This document shows, piece by piece, positions 43,577-52,280 of a stretch of DNA of 64,000 nt. Within the stretch, counting starts at the first letter, position 1, and every line of letters begins with the position of its first letter. Both the position numbers and the translations under genes were made by a program. The notes under the pieces were generated by a model. It was given only the letters and a program-made list of their open reading frames with translations. It searched no databases and was not told the origin of the DNA. Source of the stretch: Chryseobacterium indicum (GTDB lineage: Bacteria; Bacteroidota; Bacteroidia; Flavobacteriales; Weeksellaceae); the NCBI RefSeq assembly GCF_021504595.1, contig NZ_JACSGT010000001.1, positions 434,001-498,000 on the forward strand, in the 5' to 3' direction.

Positions 43577-43864
43577 AGTATTAAATTAAAAAATGTAATA
43601 ATAAGTTTGTTTAAACTTTTATTAAACCGCAAAAGTACAAAAGACAATCTTAAAGCGAATTTCTATAATAACCAAAGCGCTCAAAAGAATAAAAATCAAA
43701 GATTTTTAAAAACTATTGTGAACTTTTTCATTTATAATTATAAAAGTTTAGTTCATCTTTTGTGACTTTTGCGGTTAATTCTGAAATAGTTTAGACAACT
43801 TTAATATACCAATCTATCAATTTAACAATGAATTGTTACATTGTTAGACTGATATATTGTTACA

Positions 43865-44659
43865 TTAATTAGTTCTCCAGTCTTCCGGAATATCGCAGAT
43901 CGGGATCGGAACCATTTTATGTTTTGCCGCTTTATGCATTCTGTCGAAAATAAGGAAAACCTCTTTGTCTCTGCCTTCGTAATCTTCGGCTGTTTTCGTT
44001 CCGTATTCTTTCTGGATTTTTTCCAGTTCAGGGTAGGTTGCCCCGATCTGGTCTTCGTCTGTTCTTTCTGCATCCCAAAGTCCGTCCGTAGGAATTGCAT
44101 TCTGAATGCTTTCAATTAAATTTAAAGCTCTCGCCAGTTCGTAAACTTCCGTTTTGTAAAGATCCGCGATTGGAGAAACATCCACACCGCCGTCGCCGTA
44201 TTTGGTGTAGAAACCGATTCCGAAATCTTCCACTTTATTTCCTGTTCCGCACACCAAAAGTCCGTGAAGCTGTCCGAAATAGTATAAATTCAGCATTCTG
44301 AAACGTGATCTTGTATTCGCAAGAGCCAGATTGTTATTAGGATTTCCTTCTGAATGTGCGCTGACAATATTTTCAAAACTTTCGAAAACAGGAGTTAAGT
44401 TAACGGTTTCTGATTTTACGTTTGGAAATTTCTTTTTCAGATCCTCAATATGATCCTGCGCTCTGTTTACCTGATCTGCTTTTTGACGGATCGGCATTTC
44501 CAGAGCCAGAACTTCAAGCCCTGTCATCGCACAAAGAGTAGAAACGACACCCGAATCCACACCCCCCGAAACTCCGATTACATATCCGTTTACTTTTGCT
44601 TTTACGGCATAATCTTTCAGCCAGTTTACAATATGGTCTATAACTTTTTGTGTCTGCAT
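43865..44659 (-). CDS. nadE: NAD synthetase, ammonia-dependent
   Basis: 264 residues. YVIGVSGGVDSGVVSTLCAM is the PP-loop (SGGVDS) that binds ATP. NTRSRFRMLNLYYFGQLHGL and GTGNKVEDFGIGFYTKYGDG form the deamido-NAD site, and VDVSPIADLYKTEVYELAR follows. There is no N-terminal glutaminase domain, so it uses free ammonia. It makes NAD from nicotinate adenine dinucleotide in the cytoplasm. In gliding flavobacteria nadE sits close to gldB and gldC; here two extra genes lie between. Confidence 0.95.
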   Translation of the reverse strand: MQTQKVIDHIVNWLKDYAVKAKVNGYVIGVSGGVDSGVVSTLCAMTGLEVLALEMPIRQKADQVNRAQDHIEDLKKKFPNVKSETVNLTPVFESFENIVSAHSEGNPNNNLALANTRSRFRMLNLYYFGQLHGLLVCGTGNKVEDFGIGFYTKYGDGGVDVSPIADLYKTEVYELARALNLIESIQNAIPTDGLWDAERTDEDQIGATYPELEKIQKEYGTKTAEDYEGRDKEVFLIFDRMHKAAKHKMVPIPICDIPEDWRTN

Positions 44660-44717
44660 TGTTTATATTTTTGTCTGTTTTTATTTAAAGGAATTCAAAA
44701 TTAAAAATTCTGAATGT

Positions 44718-45245
44718 TTATTTGATGTAATTTTGATGTTGAAGCTCATACCAGAAGCAAATTCCGTCCGGTTCGGTGAATTCGCCGGTTTTTTCAAAGC
44801 CTAATTTTCTTAAAATATGATTGGAACCTTCGTTTTCAGAATGGGCATGAGCATAAATGGTTTCAGCTTTCAGATCATTAAACCCAAATTCAAGCGAAGC
44901 TTTTGCCGATTCCAGCGCATAGCCTTTTCCCCAGTATTCCGGAATGAAACGATAGCCGAGATCGTAAATATTATTGTAACCGTTTATTTCCTGAGCAATT
45001 AATTTCAGTCCACTCCAGCCGATCAACAGTCCGCTTTCTTTTTCAATTACAGCGAGTCTTCCGACACCATTATCACGATATTGCTGCTGAATCATTTTAA
45101 TCACATTTTCAGATTCGCTGATATCGGAAAGAGGAGGTACTCCGATGTATTTCATCACTTCAGAATTGGAATCGAGGAGAAACAGGCGTTCTGCATCTGT
45201 TTCTTCAAATTTTCTCAGAATAAGTCTTTGTGTTTCTAAATACAT
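44718..45245 (-). CDS. RimJ/RimL-type GNAT acetyltransferase
   Basis: 175 residues beginning YLETQRLILRKFEETDAERL, the standard start of the RimJ/RimL group. YRFIPEYWGKGYALESAKAS carries the acetyl-CoA pyrophosphate loop, and HAHSENEGSNHILRKLGFEK the usual end. The substrate (protein N-terminus or small molecule) cannot be inferred. It starts 4 bp after the stop of the leucine-rich protein gene. Confidence 0.87.
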   Translation of the reverse strand: MYLETQRLILRKFEETDAERLFLLDSNSEVMKYIGVPPLSDISESENVIKMIQQQYRDNGVGRLAVIEKESGLLIGWSGLKLIAQEINGYNNIYDLGYRFIPEYWGKGYALESAKASLEFGFNDLKAETIYAHAHSENEGSNHILRKLGFEKTGEFTEPDGICFWYELQHQNYIK

Positions 45246-45249
45246 AAAA

Positions 45250-45888
45250 TTACTGTTGCTGAAATCCGAAAATCGTCACATTGGCTGCTCCTTTTTTAAT
45301 GTCTGTTTCCTTCAGCGGATTTTTCATCACATTTAAGGTTTCCAGATTCATGTTTTTGGAAATATCCAGTTTTTGAATCAGATTATGCTCAAGATTTAGT
45401 TTTTTCAGATATTTGAGCGAACTCACATCAATGGTCTTTATTTTATTTAAAGATACGGTTAATTGATCAATTCTGGGCGTTGTTTTCAGCGAAATATTTT
45501 CAATCTGATTGTTGTCGAGATACAGTGAAGCCAGAATTTTTAGATTTTCTGCTTTAAAATTTGAAATTTTACATCCTGTACAGGAAAAAAGCTGGAGATG
45601 ATCCATGTTTTTCAGGGAAAGATTTAAAATACTGTTGTCGTCCAGCACGATCATTTTAGCATTTTTAAAATACGCGAGGTCTTCGGTATTTGTAATCCCT
45701 TTATTCACTAAAAATAAATTTTCAATCCTTTCGGCTTCAAACTGATTCATTTTTCCGTCTTTGTTCAGATCAGAATTTTCTATCACTGCTTTTTCAAGAT
45801 TTTTATCCTTAAAAATAAGGCTTTGGCTATAGAAACAGGATACAGAGAAAATCAGAATAAGCACCGGAATTATTTTATTTTTCATCAT
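45250..45888 (-). CDS. secreted leucine-rich-repeat protein with EF-hand-like motif
   Basis: 212 residues. Signal peptide about 1-20 (LILIFSVSCFYSQ; a Cys in the core also allows a lipoprotein reading). An EF-hand-like loop NSDLNKDGKMNQFEAERIEN lies at about 38-57. Then irregular leucine-rich repeats: MIVLDDNSILNLSLKN, ILASLYLDNNQIENISL, YLKKLNLEHNLIQKLD. Such proteins usually bind other proteins. Cotranscribed with the downstream acetyltransferase. Confidence 0.8.
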   Translation of the reverse strand: MMKNKIIPVLILIFSVSCFYSQSLIFKDKNLEKAVIENSDLNKDGKMNQFEAERIENLFLVNKGITNTEDLAYFKNAKMIVLDDNSILNLSLKNMDHLQLFSCTGCKISNFKAENLKILASLYLDNNQIENISLKTTPRIDQLTVSLNKIKTIDVSSLKYLKKLNLEHNLIQKLDISKNMNLETLNVMKNPLKETDIKKGAANVTIFGFQQQ

Positions 45889-45907
45889 TATATTATGTTT
45901 AAATCCG

Positions 45908-45915
45908 TATTTTTG
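45908..45915 (+). promoter_or_regulatory. -7 box TATTTTTG upstream of gldB
   Basis: Exact TAnnTTTG match 24 bp before the gldB ATG at 45940, in the divergent spacer. Confidence 0.4.
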
Positions 45916-45939
45916 TACACTTAAATTTCATGTAAAAGT

Positions 45940-46923
45940 ATGAAGATTTTCAGAATTACTGCACTTTCTTTAGTATTAATTTTAGGATTGAACTCCTGTA
46001 AAAAAGAATCTCAGAATCAATGGAACGTAGAGATTACAACTCCCGCGGAAAAGGTAGAAATTACAGATATTTCCAAAGAACTTTACGATCCGAATGTTTC
46101 ATCGGAAAGTTTTAAAGCTAAATTTCCTTGGTTTCAGGGAACGGTAAGCGATGCAGATTTTGCCAAAAGAAGAGTAGATCCTGAAGAAATTAAAATTTAC
46201 AAGGAAGCAGCTGCAAAAATAGATCAGAAAAAACTCCAGACCGATCTTCAGGATTTGTTTTCGCACATCAGATTTTATTTTCCTTCCTTTAAAAGTCCGA
46301 AAGTATTTTTATTTTCATCGGCTTTGCAGATGGTTCAGGATCCTATTTTTTATGATGCCAAAGGAAATCAGCTTTTTATTGATATAACAGGCTTTATGGG
46401 AGACGGAAACCCCAATTATAAAGGGCTGGAAATGTACTTCCAGAAATCCATGAACCCGAATAATATTGTTCCGAAAGTAGCGCAGATTTTCGCGGAAGGT
46501 TTTGTGAAAGAATCTCCGGATCATCAGAAATTTATCGATATGATGATTCTCAACGGTAAAATCATGATTCTTAAAGATGCTTTTTTACCAACATATCCGG
46601 AATATCTGAAAATGAACTACACCCAGAAGCAGTATGAATGGGCAGTCTCCAACGAAGCCAATATCTGGAATTATTTCGTGGAAAATAATATCATTTTTGG
46701 AGACGATCACAGATTGGAAGACCGTTTTATCGCTCCGGGACCATTTTCGAAATTTTATACGGAAATTGATAACGAATCTTCTCCGCAGATTGCCATTTTC
46801 ACAGGATGGCAGATCTGTAAAGAATATCTGAAACAGAAACCGGAAACCAAACTTCAGGATTTCTTAGGATTGGATGCAACCGTTATTTTTAACCAGTCAG
46901 GGTATAAACCGAAAGTAAAATAA
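45940..46923 (+). CDS. gldB: gliding motility lipoprotein GldB
   Basis: 327 residues with a lipobox (LILGLNSC, lipid Cys20). The rest matches GldB: KFPWFQGTVSDADFAKRRVD, DLFSHIRFYFPSFKSPKVFL, QLFIDITGFMGDGNPNYKGL, NIWNYFVENNIIFGDDHRLE and FTGWQICKEYLKQKPETKLQ. GldB is required for gliding in Flavobacterium and is linked to the T9SS/gliding machinery; it is kept in many non-motile relatives. It forms an operon with gldC. Confidence 0.93.
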   Translation: MKIFRITALSLVLILGLNSCKKESQNQWNVEITTPAEKVEITDISKELYDPNVSSESFKAKFPWFQGTVSDADFAKRRVDPEEIKIYKEAAAKIDQKKLQTDLQDLFSHIRFYFPSFKSPKVFLFSSALQMVQDPIFYDAKGNQLFIDITGFMGDGNPNYKGLEMYFQKSMNPNNIVPKVAQIFAEGFVKESPDHQKFIDMMILNGKIMILKDAFLPTYPEYLKMNYTQKQYEWAVSNEANIWNYFVENNIIFGDDHRLEDRFIAPGPFSKFYTEIDNESSPQIAIFTGWQICKEYLKQKPETKLQDFLGLDATVIFNQSGYKPKVK

Positions 46924-46977
46924 TACGCTGAATGTAAATATTCGGCAAACAATATATAGTAGAATAAATAGAAAATT

Positions 46978-47304
46978 ATGAGAAAAACTCAGATTACGAT
47001 AGATGTAGAACTGGATGAAAACCACATTCCGGAAAACATCACCTGGAACGCACAGGACGGCGGAATTGAAAAAGAAGAAACAAAGGCAACCATGATCTCC
47101 GTTTGGGACGAAAAAAATATGGAAGCTTTGAGAATTGATCTCTGGACAAAAGAAATGCCGGTGGATCAGATGAAAATGTTCATTCATCAGGTGCTTGTTT
47201 CTATGGGGAATACCTACCAAAGAGCAACAGGAGAAGAAGATGTGGCACAATGGTTGGAGCAGATGGCAGAAGAGTTCGCAGTAAAATCGGCGATAAAAAT
47301 GTAA
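46978..47304 (+). CDS. gldC: gliding motility protein GldC
   Basis: 108 residues, soluble, no signal. It begins MRKTQITIDVELDENHIPEN, continues ITWNAQDGGIEKEETKATM and WTKEMPVDQMKMFIHQVL and ends with an acidic helix: the GldC pattern. It follows gldB by 54 bp. In Flavobacterium loss of GldC only weakens gliding, so it is an accessory factor. Its biochemical role is not known. Confidence 0.92.
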   Translation: MRKTQITIDVELDENHIPENITWNAQDGGIEKEETKATMISVWDEKNMEALRIDLWTKEMPVDQMKMFIHQVLVSMGNTYQRATGEEDVAQWLEQMAEEFAVKSAIKM

Positions 47305-47309
47305 AAAAA

Positions 47310-47370
47310 GCGGGATGAAGGAAGTCTGATGTTGGAAGTATATAAAGACATCCAGCTTCCATCATCCCGC
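47310..47370. repeat. large imperfect hairpin in the leader of the PLP enzyme gene
   Basis: GCGGGATGAAGGAAG at 47310-47324 pairs with CTTCCATCATCCCGC at 47356-47370 (14 of 15). It lies between the gldC stop and the next start, 22 bp before the ATG. It may be a dispersed repeat or an attenuator-like structure. Confidence 0.65.
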
Positions 47371-47392
47371 TTCAAATCAAAAATATAAAACA

Positions 47393-48532
47393 ATGAATTT
47401 CAATACAAAAGTAATACACGGAGGACAGCATCACGAATCTGCAACGGGTTCTGTGAATGTACCTGTATTTTTAACGTCTACCTTCGCACAGAAAAGTCCG
47501 GGAGTACATTCCGGCTACGAGTATTCCAGAGCGGCAAACCCTACAAGACAGGCTTTGGAAGACTCTTTGGCAAGCATTGAAAACGGAGCGAGAGGTTTAG
47601 CTTTCGGTTCCGGTTTGGCTGCAATCGACTGTGTTTTAAAATTATTGAATCCGGGAGATGAAGTGGTTGCAGTAGACGATTTGTACGGAGGAACGTACAG
47701 AATGTTCACCAGACTTTTCGAAAAATATCAGTTGAAATTTACCTTCGTGAATTTTGATGATGTTTCTAAAATCAATGACGTTATTACAGATAAAACAAAA
47801 CTAATCTGGATTGAAACGCCAACCAATCCTTTAATGAAACTGGTTGATATTAAAGCTGTTGTTGATGTTGCCAAAGGAAAAGATATTCTGGTTGCAGTGG
47901 ATAACACTTTTGCAACGCCTTATCTTCAGAGACCGATTGATCTGGGAGCCGATATCGTTATGCACTCTGCAACAAAATACTTGGGAGGTCACTCCGATGT
48001 TATTGCGGGAGCTTTAATTGCAAAAGATGCCGAACTTGGAGAGAAGCTTCACTTCATTCAGTTTGCAAGCGGAGGAATTTTGGGACCTCACGATTCTTAT
48101 TTGGTGTTGAGAGGAATTAAAACACTGGCTTTAAGAGTTCAGAGACATTCTGAAAACGGAATGGCGGTAGCGAAATACCTCGAATCTCATCCTGCTGTAG
48201 ATCAGGTAATTTACCCGGGATTAGAATCTCATCCGCAACACGAACTGGCAAAATCTCAGATGAAAGATTTCGGAGGAATGGTTTCGTTCACTTTTAAATC
48301 AGGTAAAAAAGAAGATGCCATCAAATTTTTAGAAAGAGTAAAAGTATTCACTTTAGCTGAATCTTTGGGGGGAGTAGAATCTCTTGCGAATCATCCTGCT
48401 TTGATGACTCACGCTTCCATTCCTGCAGAAAAACGCGCAGAATTGGGAATTACAGACGATTTGGTTCGTTTAAGCGTAGGAATCGAAGATGCAGAAGATC
48501 TTATCGCAGATCTGGAAAGAGCTTTTTCTTAA
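47393..48532 (+). CDS. cystathionine gamma-synthase/lyase-type PLP enzyme
   Basis: 379 residues, fold type I PLP enzyme of the Cys/Met metabolism family. TKVIHGGQHHESATGSVNVP is the N-terminus and YEYSRAANPTRQALEDSLAS the substrate loop. FGSGLAAIDCVLKLL lies near PLP, and the Schiff-base Lys is in MHSATKYLGGHSDVIAGAL. The C-terminal block reads AESLGGVESLANHPALMTHA. It either joins activated homoserine with cysteine (MetB-like) or splits cystathionine (gamma-lyase). The motifs do not separate the two. Confidence 0.92.
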   Translation: MNFNTKVIHGGQHHESATGSVNVPVFLTSTFAQKSPGVHSGYEYSRAANPTRQALEDSLASIENGARGLAFGSGLAAIDCVLKLLNPGDEVVAVDDLYGGTYRMFTRLFEKYQLKFTFVNFDDVSKINDVITDKTKLIWIETPTNPLMKLVDIKAVVDVAKGKDILVAVDNTFATPYLQRPIDLGADIVMHSATKYLGGHSDVIAGALIAKDAELGEKLHFIQFASGGILGPHDSYLVLRGIKTLALRVQRHSENGMAVAKYLESHPAVDQVIYPGLESHPQHELAKSQMKDFGGMVSFTFKSGKKEDAIKFLERVKVFTLAESLGGVESLANHPALMTHASIPAEKRAELGITDDLVRLSVGIEDAEDLIADLERAFS

Positions 48533-48692
48533 TGTAAAATAATAATTAAAATTTTCGCTGAGGTCTTTGCTGACTGAATAGTTTATGCTGAGCTTGTCGA
48601 AGTACCTTTGCGAACTTAAAAGCGTTTAGTAGTCAAAAAATCTTTGCGGACTTTGCGTTAAAAACAAATTATTAATTATTTTAAAATAAAAC

Positions 48693-49175
48693 ATGATGAG
48701 AAAGATCCAGATTTTATTCCTGTTAATGGTAAGCCAGATTGCTTTTTCTCAGGTAAAAAATACCGACGAACTGTACAAAACGGCAAAAAAATTAGACAGT
48801 CTGATATTCGATGTCGGATTTAATAAATGCGATCTTTCTCATTATGATTCTATCGTAAGCGAAGACTTAGAATTCTACCACGATAAAGGCGGAATTACTT
48901 CCGGAAAAGAAGCCTTCAAAGCCTCCATTAAAAATAATATTTGTGGCGGACCCAACAAAGTGAAACGCGAACTGATTCCAAATTCCATGAAAGTTTATCC
49001 TTTGTACAATAATAATGTTCTGTATGCTTTCATTCAGGAGGGAGAGCATGATTTTGCTGAATTTTACAACGGAAAATGGAATAAAGGAAGCCGTGCAAAA
49101 TTTACCATTCTCTGGATTCTGGACGGAAAAGACTGGAAAATGAAGCGCGTTCTCAGCTACGACCATCATTTATAA
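48693..49175 (+). CDS. secreted NTF2-like (DUF4440) protein
   Basis: 160 residues with a signal peptide (MMRKIQILFLLMVSQIAFSQ). The mature part fits the NTF2-like/DUF4440 cone fold: AKKLDSLIFDVGFNKCDLSH, YDSIVSEDLEFYHDKGGITS and the final strand AKFTILWILDGKDWKMKRVL. These domains bind small molecules or act in varied enzymes, so function is unknown. The spacer upstream (48533-48692) holds degenerate intergenic repeat sequence with CTTTGCG phrases. Confidence 0.82.
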   Translation: MMRKIQILFLLMVSQIAFSQVKNTDELYKTAKKLDSLIFDVGFNKCDLSHYDSIVSEDLEFYHDKGGITSGKEAFKASIKNNICGGPNKVKRELIPNSMKVYPLYNNNVLYAFIQEGEHDFAEFYNGKWNKGSRAKFTILWILDGKDWKMKRVLSYDHHL

Positions 49176-49236
49176 CCTACTTTGTTAAAGCTTTATGAAG
49201 TTTTTTTGTGCTTTGACAAATTTTTAAACTCCCATT

Positions 49237-49677
49237 ATGACAAGAAAAGCCCAACTTGCAGATGTACAGCAATTAGCAGAACTGTTCGATCAGTACAGAA
49301 TTTTTTACCATAAAGATTCCGATATTCCTGCCGCAGAAAAATTTTTAACAGAAAGAATTGAAAATAGGGATTCTGAAATTTTTGTTTCTGAAAATGAAGG
49401 AAGATTAATAGGATTCGTTCAGTTATATCCACTTTTTTCATCTACAAGAATGAAACGATACTGGCTGTTAAATGATTTATATGTGAATGAAAATTACCGT
49501 GGAAAAGGCTTTTCAAAACAACTGATTGAAGCATCCCAAGAAATGGCAAAATCAACCGATGCCGCCGGAATTCTTCTGGAAACCGGAAAATCCAACGATA
49601 TCGGAAACAAGCTTTACCCAAGCTGCGGATTCGAAATCTACGATGAAGTGAATTTTTACGAATGGAAGATTTCATAA
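49237..49677 (+). CDS. GNAT family N-acetyltransferase
   Basis: 146 residues, about one GNAT domain. VQQLAELFDQYRIFYHKDSD is the start, LNDLYVNENYRGKGFSKQLI contains the R-G-K-G acetyl-CoA loop, and LETGKSNDIGNKLYPSCGFE the final block. The acceptor is unknown. It is followed 70 bp later by the DinB gene. Confidence 0.88.
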   Translation: MTRKAQLADVQQLAELFDQYRIFYHKDSDIPAAEKFLTERIENRDSEIFVSENEGRLIGFVQLYPLFSSTRMKRYWLLNDLYVNENYRGKGFSKQLIEASQEMAKSTDAAGILLETGKSNDIGNKLYPSCGFEIYDEVNFYEWKIS

Positions 49678-49747
49678 TGTAACGGTTTACGAAATTTTAA
49701 TTGTTATTAAATATTACTCATTACCAATTACTTATTATTCATAATTT

Positions 49748-50251
49748 ATGACTGATTTTCAAAAATACGTTCAAAGATATTTAGATTTAATTCCCTCAGA
49801 AAACTGGCTGGAAGAACTGAAAAAATCCGGAGAAAAAACTGTAGGAATTTATTCTGAACTTTCAGAAGAACAATCTCTTTTTGCTTACGCCGAAGGAAAA
49901 TGGACGTTGAAAGAACTTCTTTTGCATTTATCCGATACGGAAAGAATTTTTCAGTACAGAATACTGGCTTTTACAAGAGGCGACCAAAATGAATTGCCGG
50001 GTTTTGACGAAGAATTATATGCGAAACAGTCTTTCGCGAATGAAAGAACACTAAGTTCACTATTGGAAGAATATCAACTGATCAGAAAATCGTCTCAGAT
50101 TCTGTTGGAAACTGCAAATTCCGAAGCCTTAAAAAATGTAGGATCTGCCAACGGAAACCAGATTTCTGCCGAAACCATCGGGAAATTAATTGTTGGTCAT
50201 AATATTCATCATCTTAATATTATTGAGGAAAGGTATTTGCCGAAGTTGTGA
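49748..50251 (+). CDS. DinB family metal-dependent protein
   Basis: 167 residues forming a four-helix bundle of the DinB/YfiT type. The putative metal-binding His residues are in ELLLHLSDTERIFQYRI and in VGHNIHHLNIIEERYLPKL. LLEEYQLIRKSSQILLETAN forms the third helix. Many members are thiol- or bacillithiol-linked transferases, but most are uncharacterised. The stop codon overlaps the GTG start of the next gene. Confidence 0.85.
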   Translation: MTDFQKYVQRYLDLIPSENWLEELKKSGEKTVGIYSELSEEQSLFAYAEGKWTLKELLLHLSDTERIFQYRILAFTRGDQNELPGFDEELYAKQSFANERTLSSLLEEYQLIRKSSQILLETANSEALKNVGSANGNQISAETIGKLIVGHNIHHLNIIEERYLPKL

Positions 50252-50676
50252 CGCATTTAAAAATAAATATTGCAATTCTAATCAGTTCGGTGATTTTTTT
50301 AATATCATTGACTCAAGATTGTGTAAATTATCAATATTTTGGTAGCATACATTATCCATCTTATCTAGCTTTTTTATTGGGTTGGACTTATTTTGACGGA
50401 TTTCGTTGGGAAGGTTTTGTTTGGTTTGCAAATCTTCTTTATTTTTTAGGAATAGTTTTGACAATCAAAAGAAATTACAAAGCAGTTTTTGCTCTTATTA
50501 TTTCGTCATTTTTAGCAATTTCATTTATGTGTTTTGATAACATAACAATTACAAAAAGTGGAAGAATAGCTCCAATAATTGAATTAGAATCAGGTTATTT
50601 TTTATGGCTTTTGTCTATTTTATTTCTGACTTTTTCCTCACTTTATTTAAAAGTAACGCAAAAAAGCAATGCGTAG
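50248..50676 (+). CDS. membrane protein of unknown function, GTG start
   Basis: 142 residues with four hydrophobic segments (about 7-22, 36-52, 78-100, 115-135). The GTG at 50248 overlaps the DinB stop as GTGA; the next in-frame ATG is far inside, so GTG is the likely start. YQYFGSIHYPSYLAFLLGWT and DGFRWEGFVWFANLLYFLG mark the first half. Not recognised as a named family. It overlaps the next gene by 8 bp, so three genes form one translational chain. Confidence 0.7.
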   Translation: MTHLKINIAILISSVIFLISLTQDCVNYQYFGSIHYPSYLAFLLGWTYFDGFRWEGFVWFANLLYFLGIVLTIKRNYKAVFALIISSFLAISFMCFDNITITKSGRIAPIIELESGYFLWLLSILFLTFSSLYLKVTQKSNA

Positions 50677-51265
50677 TTTAAAGAATCTGAAAATTACCAA
50701 AAGCATTGAATCTAAAAGGCTCATTTATAATGAGAGTATTTTAGATAAAATTGACAGGTATACCAATTATTTGATTTTTGGAGCCCTGATTTATTTTTCA
50801 ATAGTTGGTTTATACAAAATTACTCCATCTGCAAATAGTGATTTTGAATATATTATATATAGTATTGTTCTAGTTTTTGTACTTTATTCTTCATATTGTT
50901 TATTTACAGAAAAAAGACTGAAAGAAATCAGCTTCAATATTCATAAAGAAGAAGCCAAAAGACGAATTTTAGAATATGGCAAAAAGTATCATTACAGAAT
51001 TTCAAATATTTCCAATAATCTGATTTATCTGAATGAACCAATAAACAGCTTTAGTTTTCTAGACGAAGAAAGAACAATCATAATTTTTTGTAAAGATCAG
51101 TCGGTTTTATACACGGTGATTAAGAGTGGAATGAGAATAAATGCTCCGGTTTTATTTTCACAGCATATCATCCGAAAAGATATAAGAAAAATTCTTCATC
51201 AGGAAAAATTTACATTAACTAGGAAAAAAAGTTACTTTGACAGGTTTTTTAATGATCCTTCTTAA
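50669..51265 (+). CDS. membrane protein of unknown function
   Basis: 198 residues. A basic N-terminus is followed by two transmembrane helices (about 34-51 and 63-80) and a C-terminal cytosolic domain (about 90-198, ILEYGKKYHYRISNISNNLI, FLDEERTIIIFCKDQSVLYT). It resembles no family that I can name. It overlaps the preceding membrane gene by 8 bp, so the two products may interact. Confidence 0.7.
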   Translation: MRSLKNLKITKSIESKRLIYNESILDKIDRYTNYLIFGALIYFSIVGLYKITPSANSDFEYIIYSIVLVFVLYSSYCLFTEKRLKEISFNIHKEEAKRRILEYGKKYHYRISNISNNLIYLNEPINSFSFLDEERTIIIFCKDQSVLYTVIKSGMRINAPVLFSQHIIRKDIRKILHQEKFTLTRKKSYFDRFFNDPS

Positions 51266-51283
51266 TGATGAAACTGTCATTGA

Positions 51284-51347
51284 TCAATAGAAACGGGCTT
51301 TAGCCCGTTTACTGATTTAAAATCATTCTTTCGGCTTTAGCCAAAAC
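51284..51347. repeat. REP-like double palindrome, left copy
   Basis: Two hairpins in tandem: AAACGGGCTTTAGCCCGTTT at 51291-51310 (9-bp arms, TT centre) and GGCTTTAGCC at 51333-51342. The whole ~64-bp unit recurs inverted at 52077-52141, on the other side of the tyrosine transposase gene. Confidence 0.88.
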
Positions 51348-51384
51348 TTAATATAGATTTCATATTTTTGGCTAAACAACACAA

Positions 51385-51810
51385 ATGCCATTTATTAAAA
51401 TTTATATCCATGTCGTTTTCTCAACGAAAAATAGAATTCCCTATTTCAATACTCCGGAGTTACGAATAAAAGTCTGGAAACACATAAAAGAAAATGCTTC
51501 GCAAAAAGGAATTTTTCTGGATATGGTGAATGGTTATTCGGATCATTGTCATTGTTTAATTTCTCTGGGTTCCAATCAGAATATTGAAAAAATTGTTCAA
51601 TTATTGAAAGGAGAATCTTCATATTGGATCAATAAAAATGCATTGACAAAAGAAAAGTTTTTTTGGCAGGATGAATATTTTGCTGTTTCAGTTTCTGAAT
51701 CTATGATTGAATCAGTGAGAAATTACGTTAAAAATCAGGAAAGTCATCACAAAAAGAAATCGTTTGCAGAAGAATATCAGGAATTTTTGGATAAATATAA
51801 TTTTAAATAA
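51385..51810 (+). CDS. REP-associated tyrosine transposase (RAYT/Y1 family)
   Basis: 141 residues of the IS200-like Y1 transposase fold. The HUH metal-binding pair is HCH in NGYSDHCHCLISLGSNQN, and the catalytic Tyr is in ESVRNYVKNQESHHKK. FIKIYIHVVFSTKNRIPYF is the conserved start. It has neither the partner TnpB nor the left-end/right-end imperfect hairpins of IS200/IS605. Instead it is flanked by inverted REP-like palindromes, as expected of a domesticated RAYT that processes single-stranded REP DNA. Confidence 0.9.
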   Translation: MPFIKIYIHVVFSTKNRIPYFNTPELRIKVWKHIKENASQKGIFLDMVNGYSDHCHCLISLGSNQNIEKIVQLLKGESSYWINKNALTKEKFFWQDEYFAVSVSESMIESVRNYVKNQESHHKKKSFAEEYQEFLDKYNFK

Positions 51811-52280
51811 TCTGAGTTCAAAATAAGTCTTCTTAAACGCCATATTAAACAAAGAGATTCAATTATCAGTAATTCAGCTTTTAAGATATACAAAGGCGTA
51901 AAATTGATCAAAGTAATACCATTTTTGTCTTTTTTAAATAAACGAGGTGGCTTTGTTTAGCTTACCAACTTTCAATAAGTAAAAAAATCTTTTGTTTTTC
52001 TTTGCGATAAATTATATGATTTTATAAATCAATTATTTAAATTTATTTCTTATCCCGAACTGATATTAAATAATAGAGTTTGGCTAAAGCCAGATTTGAT
52101 TTTAATGATTTTCAAAATGGGCTAAAGCCCATTCCTATTGAATATAAAAACTCTGTTTTCGAAAATTTCACGCGAAGATTTGTAAATTTACACAGATAAA
52201 TTAATAGAAGCAGAGTGTAATCCTTTTATTAAAAATAAATTATAGTATTGGCTTTAGTTAAAGCGTAAAATGTATTATAC
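51811..52280. other. 470-bp gene-free region right of the RAYT gene
   Basis: No coding frame that I trust. It holds the right REP-like unit (52077-52141) and a third half-site TTGGCTTTAGTTAAAGC at 52248-52264, just before the threonylcarbamoyl-AMP synthase gene. The first 250 bp is AT-rich without recognised structure. Confidence 0.5.
52077..52141. repeat. REP-like double palindrome, right copy (inverted)
   Basis: TGGCTAAAGCCA at 52081-52092 and AATGGGCTAAAGCCCATT at 52116-52133. The reverse complement of the whole unit aligns with 51284-51347, including TCAATAG at one end and GCCAAA at the other. Confidence 0.88.

Noticed and set aside
51385-51810. Active IS200/IS605 element
   Set aside because: No TnpB and no element-type ends; flanking sequences are REP-like palindromes in inverted order, which fits a RAYT better.
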